Source: Lentimicrobium sp.
GTDB taxonomy: Bacteria > Bacteroidota > Bacteroidia > Bacteroidales > Lentimicrobiaceae
Assembly: GCA_023957275.1 (NCBI GenBank)
Contig: JAMLHF010000010.1
Location: forward strand, 17,745 to 81,744
DNA: 64,000 nucleotides
Reading direction: 5' to 3'
Positions 8,097-16,576 of this stretch are shown piece after piece (position 1 is the first letter of the stretch; every line of letters begins with the position of its first letter). Below the pieces are notes generated by a model. The model saw only the letters and a list, made by a program, of their open reading frames with translations, made no database searches and was not told the origin of the DNA. The position numbers were made by a program, and so were the translations under genes.

Positions 8097-8876
8097 ATGG
8101 ACAGAGATAAAATAAAGGGCATAGCAGGAACGGTGATATTTCATGCGTTGCTGCTGGTCATGCTTATCTTTCTGGCTTTGCGGACTCCCCTTCCACTTCC
8201 TGAGGAAGCCGGGGTTGAGGTAAACCTGGGTTATTCCGATGAAGGCATGGGCGAACTGCAACCCCGTGAACTTGCCATGGGGGAAGCCATTCCTGCCCCC
8301 GCTCAACCAGCAGTATCAAATGAGGATATTGTAACGGAAGAAACGGAGGAAGTACCTTCCATTCAACCGGTTAGTAAAGAAAAACCGGCCGAAGTTGTAA
8401 AAACCGAGCCTAAGCCGGCTATAAAGCCTGAACCTAAGCCCGAACCATTGCCGGTTGTCGATGAACGGGCATTGTTCAAGGGAATGCAGGGATCTTCGAA
8501 ACAGGGAGGAAATCAGGGAACAACCGGGAAGCCGGGCGATCAGGGGAAACCCACCGGAAATCCGGATGCACAGGGTTATGAAGGCAACGGTGGAGCCGGC
8601 GGAGGCATTTCATTCGATCTGGCCGGGCGGAGTTCCAGACTAATCCCAAGGCCACCCAATACTTTCAGGGAAAGAGGCACTGTTGTAGTGACAATCTATG
8701 TGAACCGTGCCGGCATTGTAACCCGGGTTATAACCGGAGCCAAAGGAACTACCACCTCGAGCACCGAACTGAGAAAACTTGCCGAAAGAGCTGCGTTGCA
8801 GGCACGATTCAGTCCTAAAGATGATGCCCCTGAAGAACAAAGGGGAACGATTACATATATTTTCGAGTTGAACTAA
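8097..8876 (+). CDS. tonB: TonB-family energy transducer
   Basis: The ATG at 8097 (MDRDKIKG) is preferred over an upstream in-frame start at 8022, which overlaps exbD; it gives 259 residues. Layout: N-terminal transmembrane helix (about 8-28), a Pro/Glu/Lys-rich periplasm-spanning linker (EPKPAIKPEPKPEPLP), a Gly-rich segment (GGNQGTTGKPGDQGKPTGNP), and a C-terminal TonB domain (RERGTVVVTIYVNRAG ... TITYIFELN). Third gene of exbB-exbD-tonB-folC; would drive the copper receptor at 0.6 kb and other receptors in the genome. Confidence 0.85.
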   Translation: MDRDKIKGIAGTVIFHALLLVMLIFLALRTPLPLPEEAGVEVNLGYSDEGMGELQPRELAMGEAIPAPAQPAVSNEDIVTEETEEVPSIQPVSKEKPAEVVKTEPKPAIKPEPKPEPLPVVDERALFKGMQGSSKQGGNQGTTGKPGDQGKPTGNPDAQGYEGNGGAGGGISFDLAGRSSRLIPRPPNTFRERGTVVVTIYVNRAGIVTRVITGAKGTTTSSTELRKLAERAALQARFSPKDDAPEEQRGTITYIFELN

Positions 8877-8887
8877 ATTCATGCCCG

Positions 8888-10174
8888 ATGAATTACCAGC
8901 AAACCCTGGATTACATGTTCAGCAGGTTGCCCATGTTTCAGCGCATAGGTGCTGCGGCATACAAGGCGAATCTGGATAATACCCTGGCCCTGTGCGAACT
9001 CACCGGGCATCCCTACCGGAAATTCAGGTCCATTCATGTGGCAGGGACCAATGGCAAAGGTTCCGTTTCGCATATGCTGGCCTCCATTATGCAGGAAAAT
9101 GGCCTGAAAACCGGGTTATTCACCTCTCCCCATCTGAAAGACTTCAGGGAACGAATCAAAGTAAACGGGGAAATGGTTACCCGGGAATTTGTAACCGGCT
9201 TTATCGAAAAGTATAAGCGGGATTTCGAAAAGATCAGCCCGTCATTCTTCGAGATGACCTTTGCCATGGCTATGTGCTGGTTCGAAGAAATGCAGGTAGA
9301 TATAGCGATCATTGAAACAGGCATGGGCGGCCGGCTGGATTCCACTAATGTGATTACCCCAATTCTTTCAATAATTACCAACGTGGGGTATGATCATACC
9401 CAATTCCTGGGAAAAACCCTTGAAGAGATTGCTGCTGAAAAGGCCGGAATCATCAAATCAGAAGTACCTGTGGTAATCGGAGAAACCCTGCCCGGATCAG
9501 CGGATGTTTTCCGGGAAATTGCTTTTCAAAAAAATGCGCCCATTGTTTTCGCGGACAAGGTTGTTAAAGTTGTCAGGGACGGCAGACATCCGGTTGCAGG
9601 AGAAATGATGGTGACCGCATTTCATTCCTTAAGGAAAAGTATTTTTAAATCCCCGCTTACAGGTAATTATCAGTTGAAGAATATTGCCACCGTCATCGCA
9701 GCTGCTGACCTGCTTCAAACCACCTATGCATTATTTGCCGACCTTACGGTTACCGCAGGCATTCATAATACCATACAGAATACAGGATTGGCCGGGCGGT
9801 GGCAGGTACTTAAAGAAAAGCCGCTTACCATCTGCGATATCGGACATAATCCTGACGGAATCAGTGAAATAGTACACCAACTGAACAGTATGGATTTCAA
9901 CCAGTTGCATTTTGTCTTAGGTGTTGTCAACGACAAGGATATCGACAAAATGCTTTCGCTTCTGCCAATGAATGCCAGATATTATTTTTGTAAAGCGGAC
10001 ATTCCCAGAGGGCTCGATGCGAACGAACTGCATGAAAAGGCCCTCGGGTTCGAGCTTTTCGGAGAAAGCTATCCTTCAGTACGAGCCGCCTATCATGCGG
10101 CTGTCAGTAATGCGACTGACAACGATCTGGTTTTTATAGGGGGCAGCGCTTTTGTTGTCGCTGAAGTTATCTGA
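8888..10174 (+). CDS. folC: Bifunctional dihydrofolate / folylpolyglutamate synthase
   Basis: 428 residues with the Mur-ligase-like FolC signatures: P-loop VAGTNGKGSVSHM (about residues 48-60), GLFTSPHLKDFRERIKVNG, and IETGMGGRLDSTNV, followed by VGYDHTQFLG and a C-terminal DIGHNPDG / VLGVVNDKD block. It adds glutamate to dihydropteroate and folates in the cytoplasm. It starts 11 bases after tonB, so it is probably co-transcribed. Its 3' end is two bases from the convergent sulfur-carrier gene. Confidence 0.93.
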   Translation: MNYQQTLDYMFSRLPMFQRIGAAAYKANLDNTLALCELTGHPYRKFRSIHVAGTNGKGSVSHMLASIMQENGLKTGLFTSPHLKDFRERIKVNGEMVTREFVTGFIEKYKRDFEKISPSFFEMTFAMAMCWFEEMQVDIAIIETGMGGRLDSTNVITPILSIITNVGYDHTQFLGKTLEEIAAEKAGIIKSEVPVVIGETLPGSADVFREIAFQKNAPIVFADKVVKVVRDGRHPVAGEMMVTAFHSLRKSIFKSPLTGNYQLKNIATVIAAADLLQTTYALFADLTVTAGIHNTIQNTGLAGRWQVLKEKPLTICDIGHNPDGISEIVHQLNSMDFNQLHFVLGVVNDKDIDKMLSLLPMNARYYFCKADIPRGLDANELHEKALGFELFGESYPSVRAAYHAAVSNATDNDLVFIGGSAFVVAEVI

Positions 10175-10176
10175 CA

Positions 10177-10380
10177 TCAGCCTCCCGTAACCAGGTGTAA
10201 AACCATAACGTCATCCCCGTCCCTGACAATCGCCTTGTCAAATTCATGACGCCTGACAAGTTCGCCATTGATTTTCACGACAAGCATTTTAAAAGTGTAA
10301 TTCTTCAACGCGAGCAATTCCGTTATGGTCAACTGTTCCTTATCGAACGATTCAGACTTATTATTGAGATTGATTTTCAT
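10177..10380 (-). CDS. ThiS/MoaD-like sulfur carrier protein
   Basis: 67 residues from the ATG at 10380, which has an AAGGAA ribosome-binding site. A beta-grasp ubiquitin-like carrier ending VLHLVTGG; the terminal Gly-Gly is the site of adenylation and thiocarboxylation. The sequence KMLVVKINGELVRR ... DGDDVMVLHL is of ThiS type. Its partner, a ThiF-family activating enzyme, begins just upstream in the same operon with only ten bases between coding regions. No other thiamine gene is in the window, and the pair is divergent from an aldehyde:ferredoxin oxidoreductase, so a role as sulfur donor for the pterin dithiolene of a tungsten or molybdenum cofactor is plausible besides thiazole synthesis. 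Confidence 0.8.
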   Translation of the reverse strand: MKINLNNKSESFDKEQLTITELLALKNYTFKMLVVKINGELVRRHEFDKAIVRDGDDVMVLHLVTGG

Positions 10381-10390
10381 GATAATTTCC

Positions 10391-10999
10391 TTATTCGTCA
10401 ACCGGCTTAAATTCCTTCAGCAGGATATTCAGGACTTCGTTGGCCTGCATATGGGCAACAATACCCACCCTTGGCGCCAACACAGGCAATGAATCCGAAA
10501 CTTCAGAGGTTTCGTCCCCGCAGATAATCAGATTTTCAGAATATCTGCTATGCAACAGATTGGTACTACCCCACCCTGCCATACCAACCCCGACAACCAG
10601 CGGCTTACCGGGAATCCTGGAAAGAACGGTCTCAATGATCATATACTTCATCTCTGCTTTGTCAAAGGCTTCAACAATGACATCACATTTTGAATACAAA
10701 TCCACTATATCAGAAGTGCACAGTTTAAGATCAAAAGCCTTTACGGAAACATCGGGATTGATGCGCTGAATGTTTTCCCTCAGCGCATGTACTTTCAGCC
10801 GTCCGATCTGATCATGAAAATAATACTGCCGGTTCAGGTTATGATTCGTCACGATGTCATAGTCAGCAATAACAAGTTTGCCGACACCGGCACGCGCCAG
10901 TGCGACTGCGCAATTCGATCCCAGGCCGCCACAGCCTGCAATCCCAACTGTATACTTTTTCAGATATGCACTGATTTCAGCAGCTCTGGCAAACGACAT
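10391..10999 (-). CDS. ThiF/MoeB/HesA-family sulfur-carrier adenylyltransferase (ThiF family 2)
   Basis: 202 residues from the ATG at 10999 (MSFARAAEIS); the longer frame begins with TTG at 11032 and would sit inside the promoter. Rossmann ATP-binding site VGIAGCGGLGSN (about 18-29), then VIADYDIVTNHNLNRQYY, the E1-like D-N-R block, and an EAFDKAEMK segment. It lacks the long C-terminal part of full E1/MoeB proteins and has the roughly 200-residue length of the second ThiF family. It should adenylate the Gly-Gly end of the adjacent ThiS-like carrier. A TATTTTTG -7 element on the minus strand (11038-11045) lies 39 bases before the start. Confidence 0.82.
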   Translation of the reverse strand: MSFARAAEISAYLKKYTVGIAGCGGLGSNCAVALARAGVGKLVIADYDIVTNHNLNRQYYFHDQIGRLKVHALRENIQRINPDVSVKAFDLKLCTSDIVDLYSKCDVIVEAFDKAEMKYMIIETVLSRIPGKPLVVGVGMAGWGSTNLLHSRYSENLIICGDETSEVSDSLPVLAPRVGIVAHMQANEVLNILLKEFKPVDE

Positions 11000-11037
11000 A
11001 ACCGATCCATTTTCACTTATAACAGTTCCCAAAGATG

Positions 11038-11045
11038 CAAAAATA
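11038..11045 (-). promoter_or_regulatory. Bacteroidota -7 element for the thiF-thiS pair (TATTTTTG on the minus strand)
   Basis: The plus-strand CAAAAATA reads TATTTTTG on the minus strand, matching TAnnTTTG. It lies about 40 bases upstream of the chosen ATG at 10999 and supports that start over the TTG at 11032. No -33 box assigned. Confidence 0.45.
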
Positions 11046-11178
11046 GAAAAATAAGTCTTAGGACATCCCGGTGGTGAAATTCAATAAACGCGCTTTTGTT
11101 TAAACAGGTTTTTGTTTTCCTGTAAAACTCCCCGGATATGAAAACGCAGTCATATCGCTAATTTTCAGCGAATAAAGG

Positions 11179-11207
11179 TTGGGCATTTACAAAACTTTGT
11201 ACATTTG
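11179..11207 (+). promoter_or_regulatory. Promoter of the aldehyde:ferredoxin oxidoreductase gene (TTG-N18-TACATTTG)
   Basis: TTG at 11179-11181 and TACATTTG at 11200-11207 are separated by 18 bases, within the usual Bacteroidota -33/-7 spacing. The AOR ATG is at 11247, giving a leader of roughly 35 bases. It is the best two-part promoter seen in the window. Confidence 0.6.
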
Positions 11208-11246
11208 TGAACCGAATAACAGAAAACTCAAAATCAAAATATATCT

Positions 11247-13400
11247 ATGGACCTTACAGTTTTAAAAGACTCACTGCGATTGATTAAGGAGTACCGGTAT
11301 TCCTGGGCGCCTATTGAAAAAGGATACAATAACAGGACGGCTTATGTGAATGTAAGCACTCACGACATTCTTGAAAAGCCGGTTACTCCTCAGATGAAGG
11401 AAAAGTTTATCGGAGGTAAAGGATTTGGGCTCAGGCTGCTGTGGGATGCCACCACACCCACCACCCGGTGGAACGATCCCGACAATGAGATCGTAATCGG
11501 CATGGGGCCTATCTGCGGAATAACACAGTATTCCGGAACGGGAAAATCGCTGGTTGTTACCATTTCACCTCAAACCGACATTGTAATAGACAGCAATGTT
11601 GGCGGATATTTTGGTCCTTTTCTTAAATTCTGCGGTTTTGATGCTTTGGAACTTCAGGGAAAGAGCGAAAAGGATCTGGTTATCCTCTTTGATGAGACCC
11701 GTGAAGTAATTGAGATATACGAGCGACTTAACCTTCCTGCTGACAGTCATTTACTGGCAGAAAAACTCACAGAGTTGTTTGCAGAAGATGAGAGCGGCCG
11801 CAAGAATGTATCTGTGGTTTCGGCAGGAACAGCGGCAGAGCACTCCCTTATTGGCATGCTTAACTTCAGCTTCTTTGATTCAAAGCGGAAAGTTGTGAGG
11901 CTGAAACAAGCCGGCCGGGGCGGAATCGGCACTGTTTTCCGCGATAAAGGGATTCTTGCCCTTGTAGCAAAAGCCAAGGGGGTTAAAGGAAACCTTAATA
12001 ATGTGGTTGACCTGGATTCCATTATGGAACGCGGTCGCCGGTTTAACCGCGAAATGCGCGAACTTGATGACAAGCAGTGTGAAATGCGCTCAAAAGGAAC
12101 TGCGCACCTCACCAATATCATGAACGACTATGACCTGCTACCTACCAATAACTTCAAGTTCGGCAGCCATCCGGATGCAATAAAAATCCACTCCGAAGTA
12201 TACAAGGAAAGATTTACGCAGGGTGTTCCTGATGGCTGCTGGATTGGATGCAACATGTCATGCGCCAAGGGTGTGGATAATTACGAGCTGCGCTCGGGCC
12301 CGTACAAAGGATCCAAAGTGATTGTCGACGGACCGGAATATGAAACCGCATCTTCTCTCGGCTCCATTGCCGGTATTTTTAATCCTGACTTTACCATCGA
12401 GGGCAACTTTTATTGCGACACCTATGGCATTTGCACCATTTCCTGGGGAACCATCCTTGGATTTGTTATGGAGTGCTACGAAGCAGGGGTTCTCAACGAA
12501 GAGCGCACCGGCGGCCTTAAACTGAACTTCGGGAATGCCGATGATGCCATGGAATTGCTGCATCAGGTAGCCAGGGGTGAAGGCTTTGGCAAGATTGCCG
12601 GACTCGGGGTCAGAAAGATGAAGGAAATGTTCATTGCCAACGGATGGGGTGATCCCCGGTTCCTTCAGGACATTGGAATGGAAAACAAGGGACTGGAATA
12701 CTCACAGTATATTTCAAAAGAATCACTGGCTCAGCAGGGCGGATATGCCATGACCAATAAAGGCCCTCAACACGACGAAGCATGGCTTATTTTCATGGAT
12801 ATGGTTAATAATCAGATTCCAACATTTGAGAACAAAGCTGAGGCCCTGCACTACTTCCCCATGTTCAGAACCTGGTTTGGCCTGCAGGGGCTTTGCAAAT
12901 TACCCTGGAATGACGTGGAACCGGAAAGCAATGCACTCAGTGGTGAACCCGCAAAAGTTCCCGAGCATGTTGACAACTATGTGACCATTTACAACGCGGT
13001 AACCGGCAGCAACATCGACAAACATGAAATTATCCGTCAGTCGGAAAGGGTTTACAATTTCCAACGCATTTTTAACATCCGCCGCGGTTATGGCCTCAGG
13101 AAACATGATGCACAACCTTACCGGGCGGCCGGTCCTGTAACTGCCGAGGAATACCTGTCGCGACAGGAGCGTTATGACAAGCAGCTTTCAGAACTGCAGG
13201 GATTGGATCCTTCAAAAATGACACTGGAAGAAAAAATGGCCGCTACACGAAAGTATCGCGAAGACCGTTACGAGCAATTACTGGATGCCGTTTATTTCAG
13301 GAGAGGGTGGAACAGCAATGGCGTTCCGAAAATCGAACATTTGAAGAAGATCGGCATGGACCTTCCCGAACTGATCGAGGTGGTTGCTCCGCTGCAATAG
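11247..13400 (+). CDS. Aldehyde:ferredoxin oxidoreductase family tungsten-type enzyme
   Basis: 717 residues, slightly longer than typical family members because of about 35 extra N-terminal residues. N-terminal AOR domain: FIGGKGFGLRLLWD (about 52-65), GPICGITQYSGTGKS, then GGIGTVFRDKGILA and further pterin-binding segments. Cluster ligands appear as C331, C335 and C339 (GCWIGCNMSCAKG) plus a distal C550 (GLQGLCKLPW). The first spacing is C-x3-C-x3-C, not the C-x2-C-x3-C I know from Pyrococcus AOR. The family uses a bis-pterin tungsten cofactor and a 4Fe-4S cluster to couple aldehyde or acid chemistry to ferredoxin. Divergent thiF-thiS and the wtpA gene nearby fit cofactor supply. The substrate is unknown. 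Confidence 0.87.
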   Translation: MDLTVLKDSLRLIKEYRYSWAPIEKGYNNRTAYVNVSTHDILEKPVTPQMKEKFIGGKGFGLRLLWDATTPTTRWNDPDNEIVIGMGPICGITQYSGTGKSLVVTISPQTDIVIDSNVGGYFGPFLKFCGFDALELQGKSEKDLVILFDETREVIEIYERLNLPADSHLLAEKLTELFAEDESGRKNVSVVSAGTAAEHSLIGMLNFSFFDSKRKVVRLKQAGRGGIGTVFRDKGILALVAKAKGVKGNLNNVVDLDSIMERGRRFNREMRELDDKQCEMRSKGTAHLTNIMNDYDLLPTNNFKFGSHPDAIKIHSEVYKERFTQGVPDGCWIGCNMSCAKGVDNYELRSGPYKGSKVIVDGPEYETASSLGSIAGIFNPDFTIEGNFYCDTYGICTISWGTILGFVMECYEAGVLNEERTGGLKLNFGNADDAMELLHQVARGEGFGKIAGLGVRKMKEMFIANGWGDPRFLQDIGMENKGLEYSQYISKESLAQQGGYAMTNKGPQHDEAWLIFMDMVNNQIPTFENKAEALHYFPMFRTWFGLQGLCKLPWNDVEPESNALSGEPAKVPEHVDNYVTIYNAVTGSNIDKHEIIRQSERVYNFQRIFNIRRGYGLRKHDAQPYRAAGPVTAEEYLSRQERYDKQLSELQGLDPSKMTLEEKMAATRKYREDRYEQLLDAVYFRRGWNSNGVPKIEHLKKIGMDLPELIEVVAPLQ

Positions 13401-13421
13401 TTCTCTTAATCAATTAATGAT

Positions 13422-13463
13422 AAAAGCTGCCTTATTAATCAAAGGCAGCTTTTATTATTTTAT
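13422..13463 (+). terminator. Intrinsic terminator after the AOR gene
   Basis: AAAAGCTGCCTT (13422-13433) pairs exactly with AAGGCAGCTTTT (13442-13453) over an 8-base loop, with a T-rich tail. It lies 22 bases after the AOR stop and before a convergent gene. Confidence 0.85.
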
Positions 13464-13524
13464 TCAACAGCACCAGCAGAAGCACCAGAAATCGGAAATC
13501 AAAAACACTCCGATACAACAACGC

Positions 13525-14607
13525 TTAATATTTCCCGGTCACTTCATTATACATTTCCATAAATACCGGGTTTTTTATCATTCCTTTCTGACCAATTTCT
13601 GCAAACATCAGACTTGGTTGTTCATTGGCTTCTATCAGTACCGGACCCTTGTCGGTAATGGCTACATCCCAGCCAATGATTCTTAATCCGGGAGTTATGC
13701 TGGCGGCAGATTCAACCAGGCTGACAATCTCCTTAAAATATGGCAAAGGATAATCTCTGAAGAGAAGTCCGGTTTCCGGATGCACGCGATGCGTTTTGCC
13801 CCTGCCATGGGTAAAATCAGAAAATGCCTCCTCCCTCAGAACGCCCTTCTCCATGTCTATCCCAACAAACGCCCCTCCTTTTGACACATTGTCAACGTGC
13901 GCTTTGTTCAATCCGATCCTGATATTTCCTGACATGATACGTGAAACTTTATGTCTGTTGGTAAAAGTTTCAATCCTGAGCGTATTTACACAATATGGAT
14001 TTAAGCGGTTAATTGCCTCATGCTGCTGCAATTGCTCCTGAAAAATAAAATCTGACCGGATTACTGCATTATAAACTTTTTCAAGTTCAACTTTATCTCT
14101 CTTCAACGAAGAAAAAGATACCTTGAAAATATTGCTGCCCCCTCCTGATCCATGCATCTTTTTAATAAAAATAAATTCCGATGCGACAAGTTTTGCCGTA
14201 AGCAATTCAATGACACCCAGGAATTCTTCAGGCGAATTAATTTGCAGAACCCTGTTATCAATAAGGACAAGGGAATTATAGCTTTGGGCTATGCTCGGGT
14301 GTATGCTGATTTGATGCTGGTTACAGAAGCGCTCAAACAGGTATTTGTTATCCAGCAGAGAATAATAGTTTGGATCATTCAGTGCCCAGCATTTTTGCTG
14401 TATGGCAGGGGTCATCAGGTAATCCTTACAGTTGTCCACTCCTTTCCTGTAAAGAAATTTTGGAAAATACTGCTCCGCAACGGAAGGCTTGCTGACCAGA
14501 AAACCTGTATACTCCCTGATTATTAATGGCATGCTTTTTCTGTCAGGATCTTTCAGAACTATTGAAAAAAAATCCTCCATTTTTGAAACCAGGGTTCGCT
14601 TACTCAT
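13525..14607 (-). CDS. Sugar-transfer-associated ATP-grasp family protein
   Basis: 360 residues. ATP-grasp fold: a first lobe with DNKYLFERFCNQHQI, a Lys-Gly-rich loop FIFIKKMHGSGGGSNIF (about 150-166), VNTLRIET, GGAFVGIDMEKG, and a C-terminal metal/ATP-site block IIGWDVAITDKGPVLIEANEQP. This matches the ATP-grasp subfamily found with glycosyltransferase and capsule genes, which probably makes amide or ester bonds on sugars or lipids; the acceptor is unknown. It stands alone on the minus strand, convergent with the AOR gene. A second, partial member of the same family lies at 63387-64000. Confidence 0.75.
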   Translation of the reverse strand: MSKRTLVSKMEDFFSIVLKDPDRKSMPLIIREYTGFLVSKPSVAEQYFPKFLYRKGVDNCKDYLMTPAIQQKCWALNDPNYYSLLDNKYLFERFCNQHQISIHPSIAQSYNSLVLIDNRVLQINSPEEFLGVIELLTAKLVASEFIFIKKMHGSGGGSNIFKVSFSSLKRDKVELEKVYNAVIRSDFIFQEQLQQHEAINRLNPYCVNTLRIETFTNRHKVSRIMSGNIRIGLNKAHVDNVSKGGAFVGIDMEKGVLREEAFSDFTHGRGKTHRVHPETGLLFRDYPLPYFKEIVSLVESAASITPGLRIIGWDVAITDKGPVLIEANEQPSLMFAEIGQKGMIKNPVFMEMYNEVTGKY

Positions 14608-14841
14608 AAAAAGCCACCAATAAATAAAATTTAACCATAAAGAAAAGTTCCTTTGATCTGTCCCGTTTCCTTCCGGAAGACGGCTGACTTATTCAGGGTT
14701 CAAGCAATTCACAAAAGCGCAATATCGGCGGATTCAACATGCGCTCAACTTCGCTGTATCACTTAATCACGATTTGCAAAACAAGTAATCAGTTTCTGAA
14801 TTAATTAATTCAGTGACTCAGATTCAGGACTTGAATTAAGA
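14608..14841. other. Intergenic region between the ATP-grasp gene and pruA
   Basis: 234 bases without a supportable ORF or clear hairpin. It must hold the promoter of the ATP-grasp gene (minus strand) and the 3' end of pruA transcription. No TAnnTTTG element was found on the minus strand. Confidence 0.4.
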
Positions 14842-16482
14842 TCAGTGACAACGGTCTTCCTTCATAAACGGATAACGAAAATCGGTAGGAGGCAGCAGGG
14901 TTTCTTTGATTGTTCTGGGGCTCGTCCAGCGGATGAGGTTAAGGTGGCTGCCGGCTTTGTCGTTTGTACCTGACTGCCGGGAACCCCCGAAAGGCTGTTG
15001 ACCCACCACGGCGCCTGTTGGTTTATCATTGAAATAAAGGTTCCCGGCTGAATACTTCAACGCTTTGCTGGCCTTATCAAGTACCTGACGGTCATGCGCA
15101 AAGATTGCCCCGGTCAGTCCATAAGGTGAAGTCTCATCCACCAGTTTCAGCATTTCGTTAAAATCCTTATCTTCATAAACATAGATTGTAAGCACAGGGC
15201 CGAAAATTTCTTCTTCCATGGTAATAAAATGGGGATCTTTCGTCAGAATAACGGTTGGTTCAATAAAATAGCCTTTCGACTTGTCCCCGTTACCTCCGAA
15301 TATCACCTCGGCATCCGGCGATTGCTTTGCCTTTGAGATATAATTCATGATATTATCGAACGATGCCTCGTCAATCACTGCATTCATGAAATTGCTGAAT
15401 TCACGCACATCACCAACGGTTACCTCCGAGAGCATCTCCCCTACCCTGTTGCGTACTAAAGGCCAGAGCGATGCAGGCAGATAAGCCCTGGAAGCAGCTG
15501 AGCACTTCTGTCCCTGATACTCAAAAGCTCCGCGGACAATTGCTGTAGAAACTTCATCCACGTGCGCCGATTCATGAACAACAATGAAATCCTTACCTCC
15601 TGTTTCGCCCACAATTTTAGGGTATGATTTGTAATTCCTCAGATTCTGGGCAACATTCATCCACAGGCGGTTAAAGGTTACGTTGGACCCGGTGAAATGC
15701 AATCCGGCAAAATTCCGGTCTGTAAATATTGCATTGCCGACCACCGATCCGGCTCCAGGAATAAAATTTATCACCCCCTCAGGCAGTCCGGCTTCACGGA
15801 ATATCTGCATCAGCACGTAGTTTGACAGAATTGAAGTGGAAGCGGGTTTCCAAAGGACTGTATTGCCCATCAACACGGGCGACATATTGAGATTGGATGC
15901 TATTGCGGTAAAATTGAACGGAGTAAGCGAAAAGATGAATCCCTCAAGCGGACGGTATTCAATTCTGTTGATAAAGCCAGGATCCGAATGAGGCTGTTCA
16001 TGGTAAATGTCAGAAATGTAATGCGCATTGAACCTGAGAAAATCAATGGTTTCGCAGGCGCTGTCGATTTCAGCCTGATATGCGTTCTTACTTTGGCCAA
16101 GCATGGTGGCAGCGTTGAGGGTTGCCCTGTATTTCTTAGAGATAAGTTCAGCTATCCTGAGGGTAACGGAAACGCGCTCCACATAAGAAAATGACTCCCA
16201 CTGCCTGTGGGCCTTCAGGGCTGCATGAATGGCCATCTTAACCTCCTCAGGACCGGCCTTGTGATAATTTGCCAGGATATGCCCGTGATCGTGCGGCATC
16301 ACTACCGGTTCAGTATCCCCGGTTCTGACCTCTTTTCCGCCAATGATCAGCGGGATATCCACCGTTTCGGAAGACATCCTGTCAAGTTCCTTCTGCAGAT
16401 TACGACGCTCCGGAGTCCCTGGTGAATAAGACTTTACCGGTTCATTTTCAGGGTAATCAAAAACAAATATGGCATTATTCAT
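14842..16482 (-). CDS. pruA: L-glutamate gamma-semialdehyde (1-pyrroline-5-carboxylate) dehydrogenase
   Basis: 546 residues from the ATG at 16482 (MNNAIFVFDYPENEPV); a TTG-started frame reaching 16539 adds 19 unlikely residues. Aldehyde dehydrogenase fold with FSLTPFNFTAIASNL, FTGSNVTFNRL, the general base region VGETGGKDFIVVHESAHVD, catalytic Cys in YQGQKCSAASRAYLP, and EEEIFGPVLTIYVYED. The group 1 P5C dehydrogenase pattern (HxxPxxDPGFINR-like segment, C-terminal FGGSRQSGTNDKAG and SPRTIKE) identifies PruA. It oxidises glutamate semialdehyde to glutamate with NAD in proline and ornithine catabolism. Divergent from the SDR gene with 94 bases between starts. Confidence 0.92.
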   Translation of the reverse strand: MNNAIFVFDYPENEPVKSYSPGTPERRNLQKELDRMSSETVDIPLIIGGKEVRTGDTEPVVMPHDHGHILANYHKAGPEEVKMAIHAALKAHRQWESFSYVERVSVTLRIAELISKKYRATLNAATMLGQSKNAYQAEIDSACETIDFLRFNAHYISDIYHEQPHSDPGFINRIEYRPLEGFIFSLTPFNFTAIASNLNMSPVLMGNTVLWKPASTSILSNYVLMQIFREAGLPEGVINFIPGAGSVVGNAIFTDRNFAGLHFTGSNVTFNRLWMNVAQNLRNYKSYPKIVGETGGKDFIVVHESAHVDEVSTAIVRGAFEYQGQKCSAASRAYLPASLWPLVRNRVGEMLSEVTVGDVREFSNFMNAVIDEASFDNIMNYISKAKQSPDAEVIFGGNGDKSKGYFIEPTVILTKDPHFITMEEEIFGPVLTIYVYEDKDFNEMLKLVDETSPYGLTGAIFAHDRQVLDKASKALKYSAGNLYFNDKPTGAVVGQQPFGGSRQSGTNDKAGSHLNLIRWTSPRTIKETLLPPTDFRYPFMKEDRCH

Positions 16483-16576
16483 ATTAAAAATCTTAAAAGG
16501 TGTAATTTTAACCGACGAAATAACAGCGGCTAAGTTCAAATGTTCATCACCTGCCGCAACTAAAAATTGTTACGGT

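Noticed and set aside
10391-11032. Longer thiF frame from the TTG at 11032
   Set aside because: That start lies only six bases from the -7 element; the ATG at 10999 gives the usual family length.
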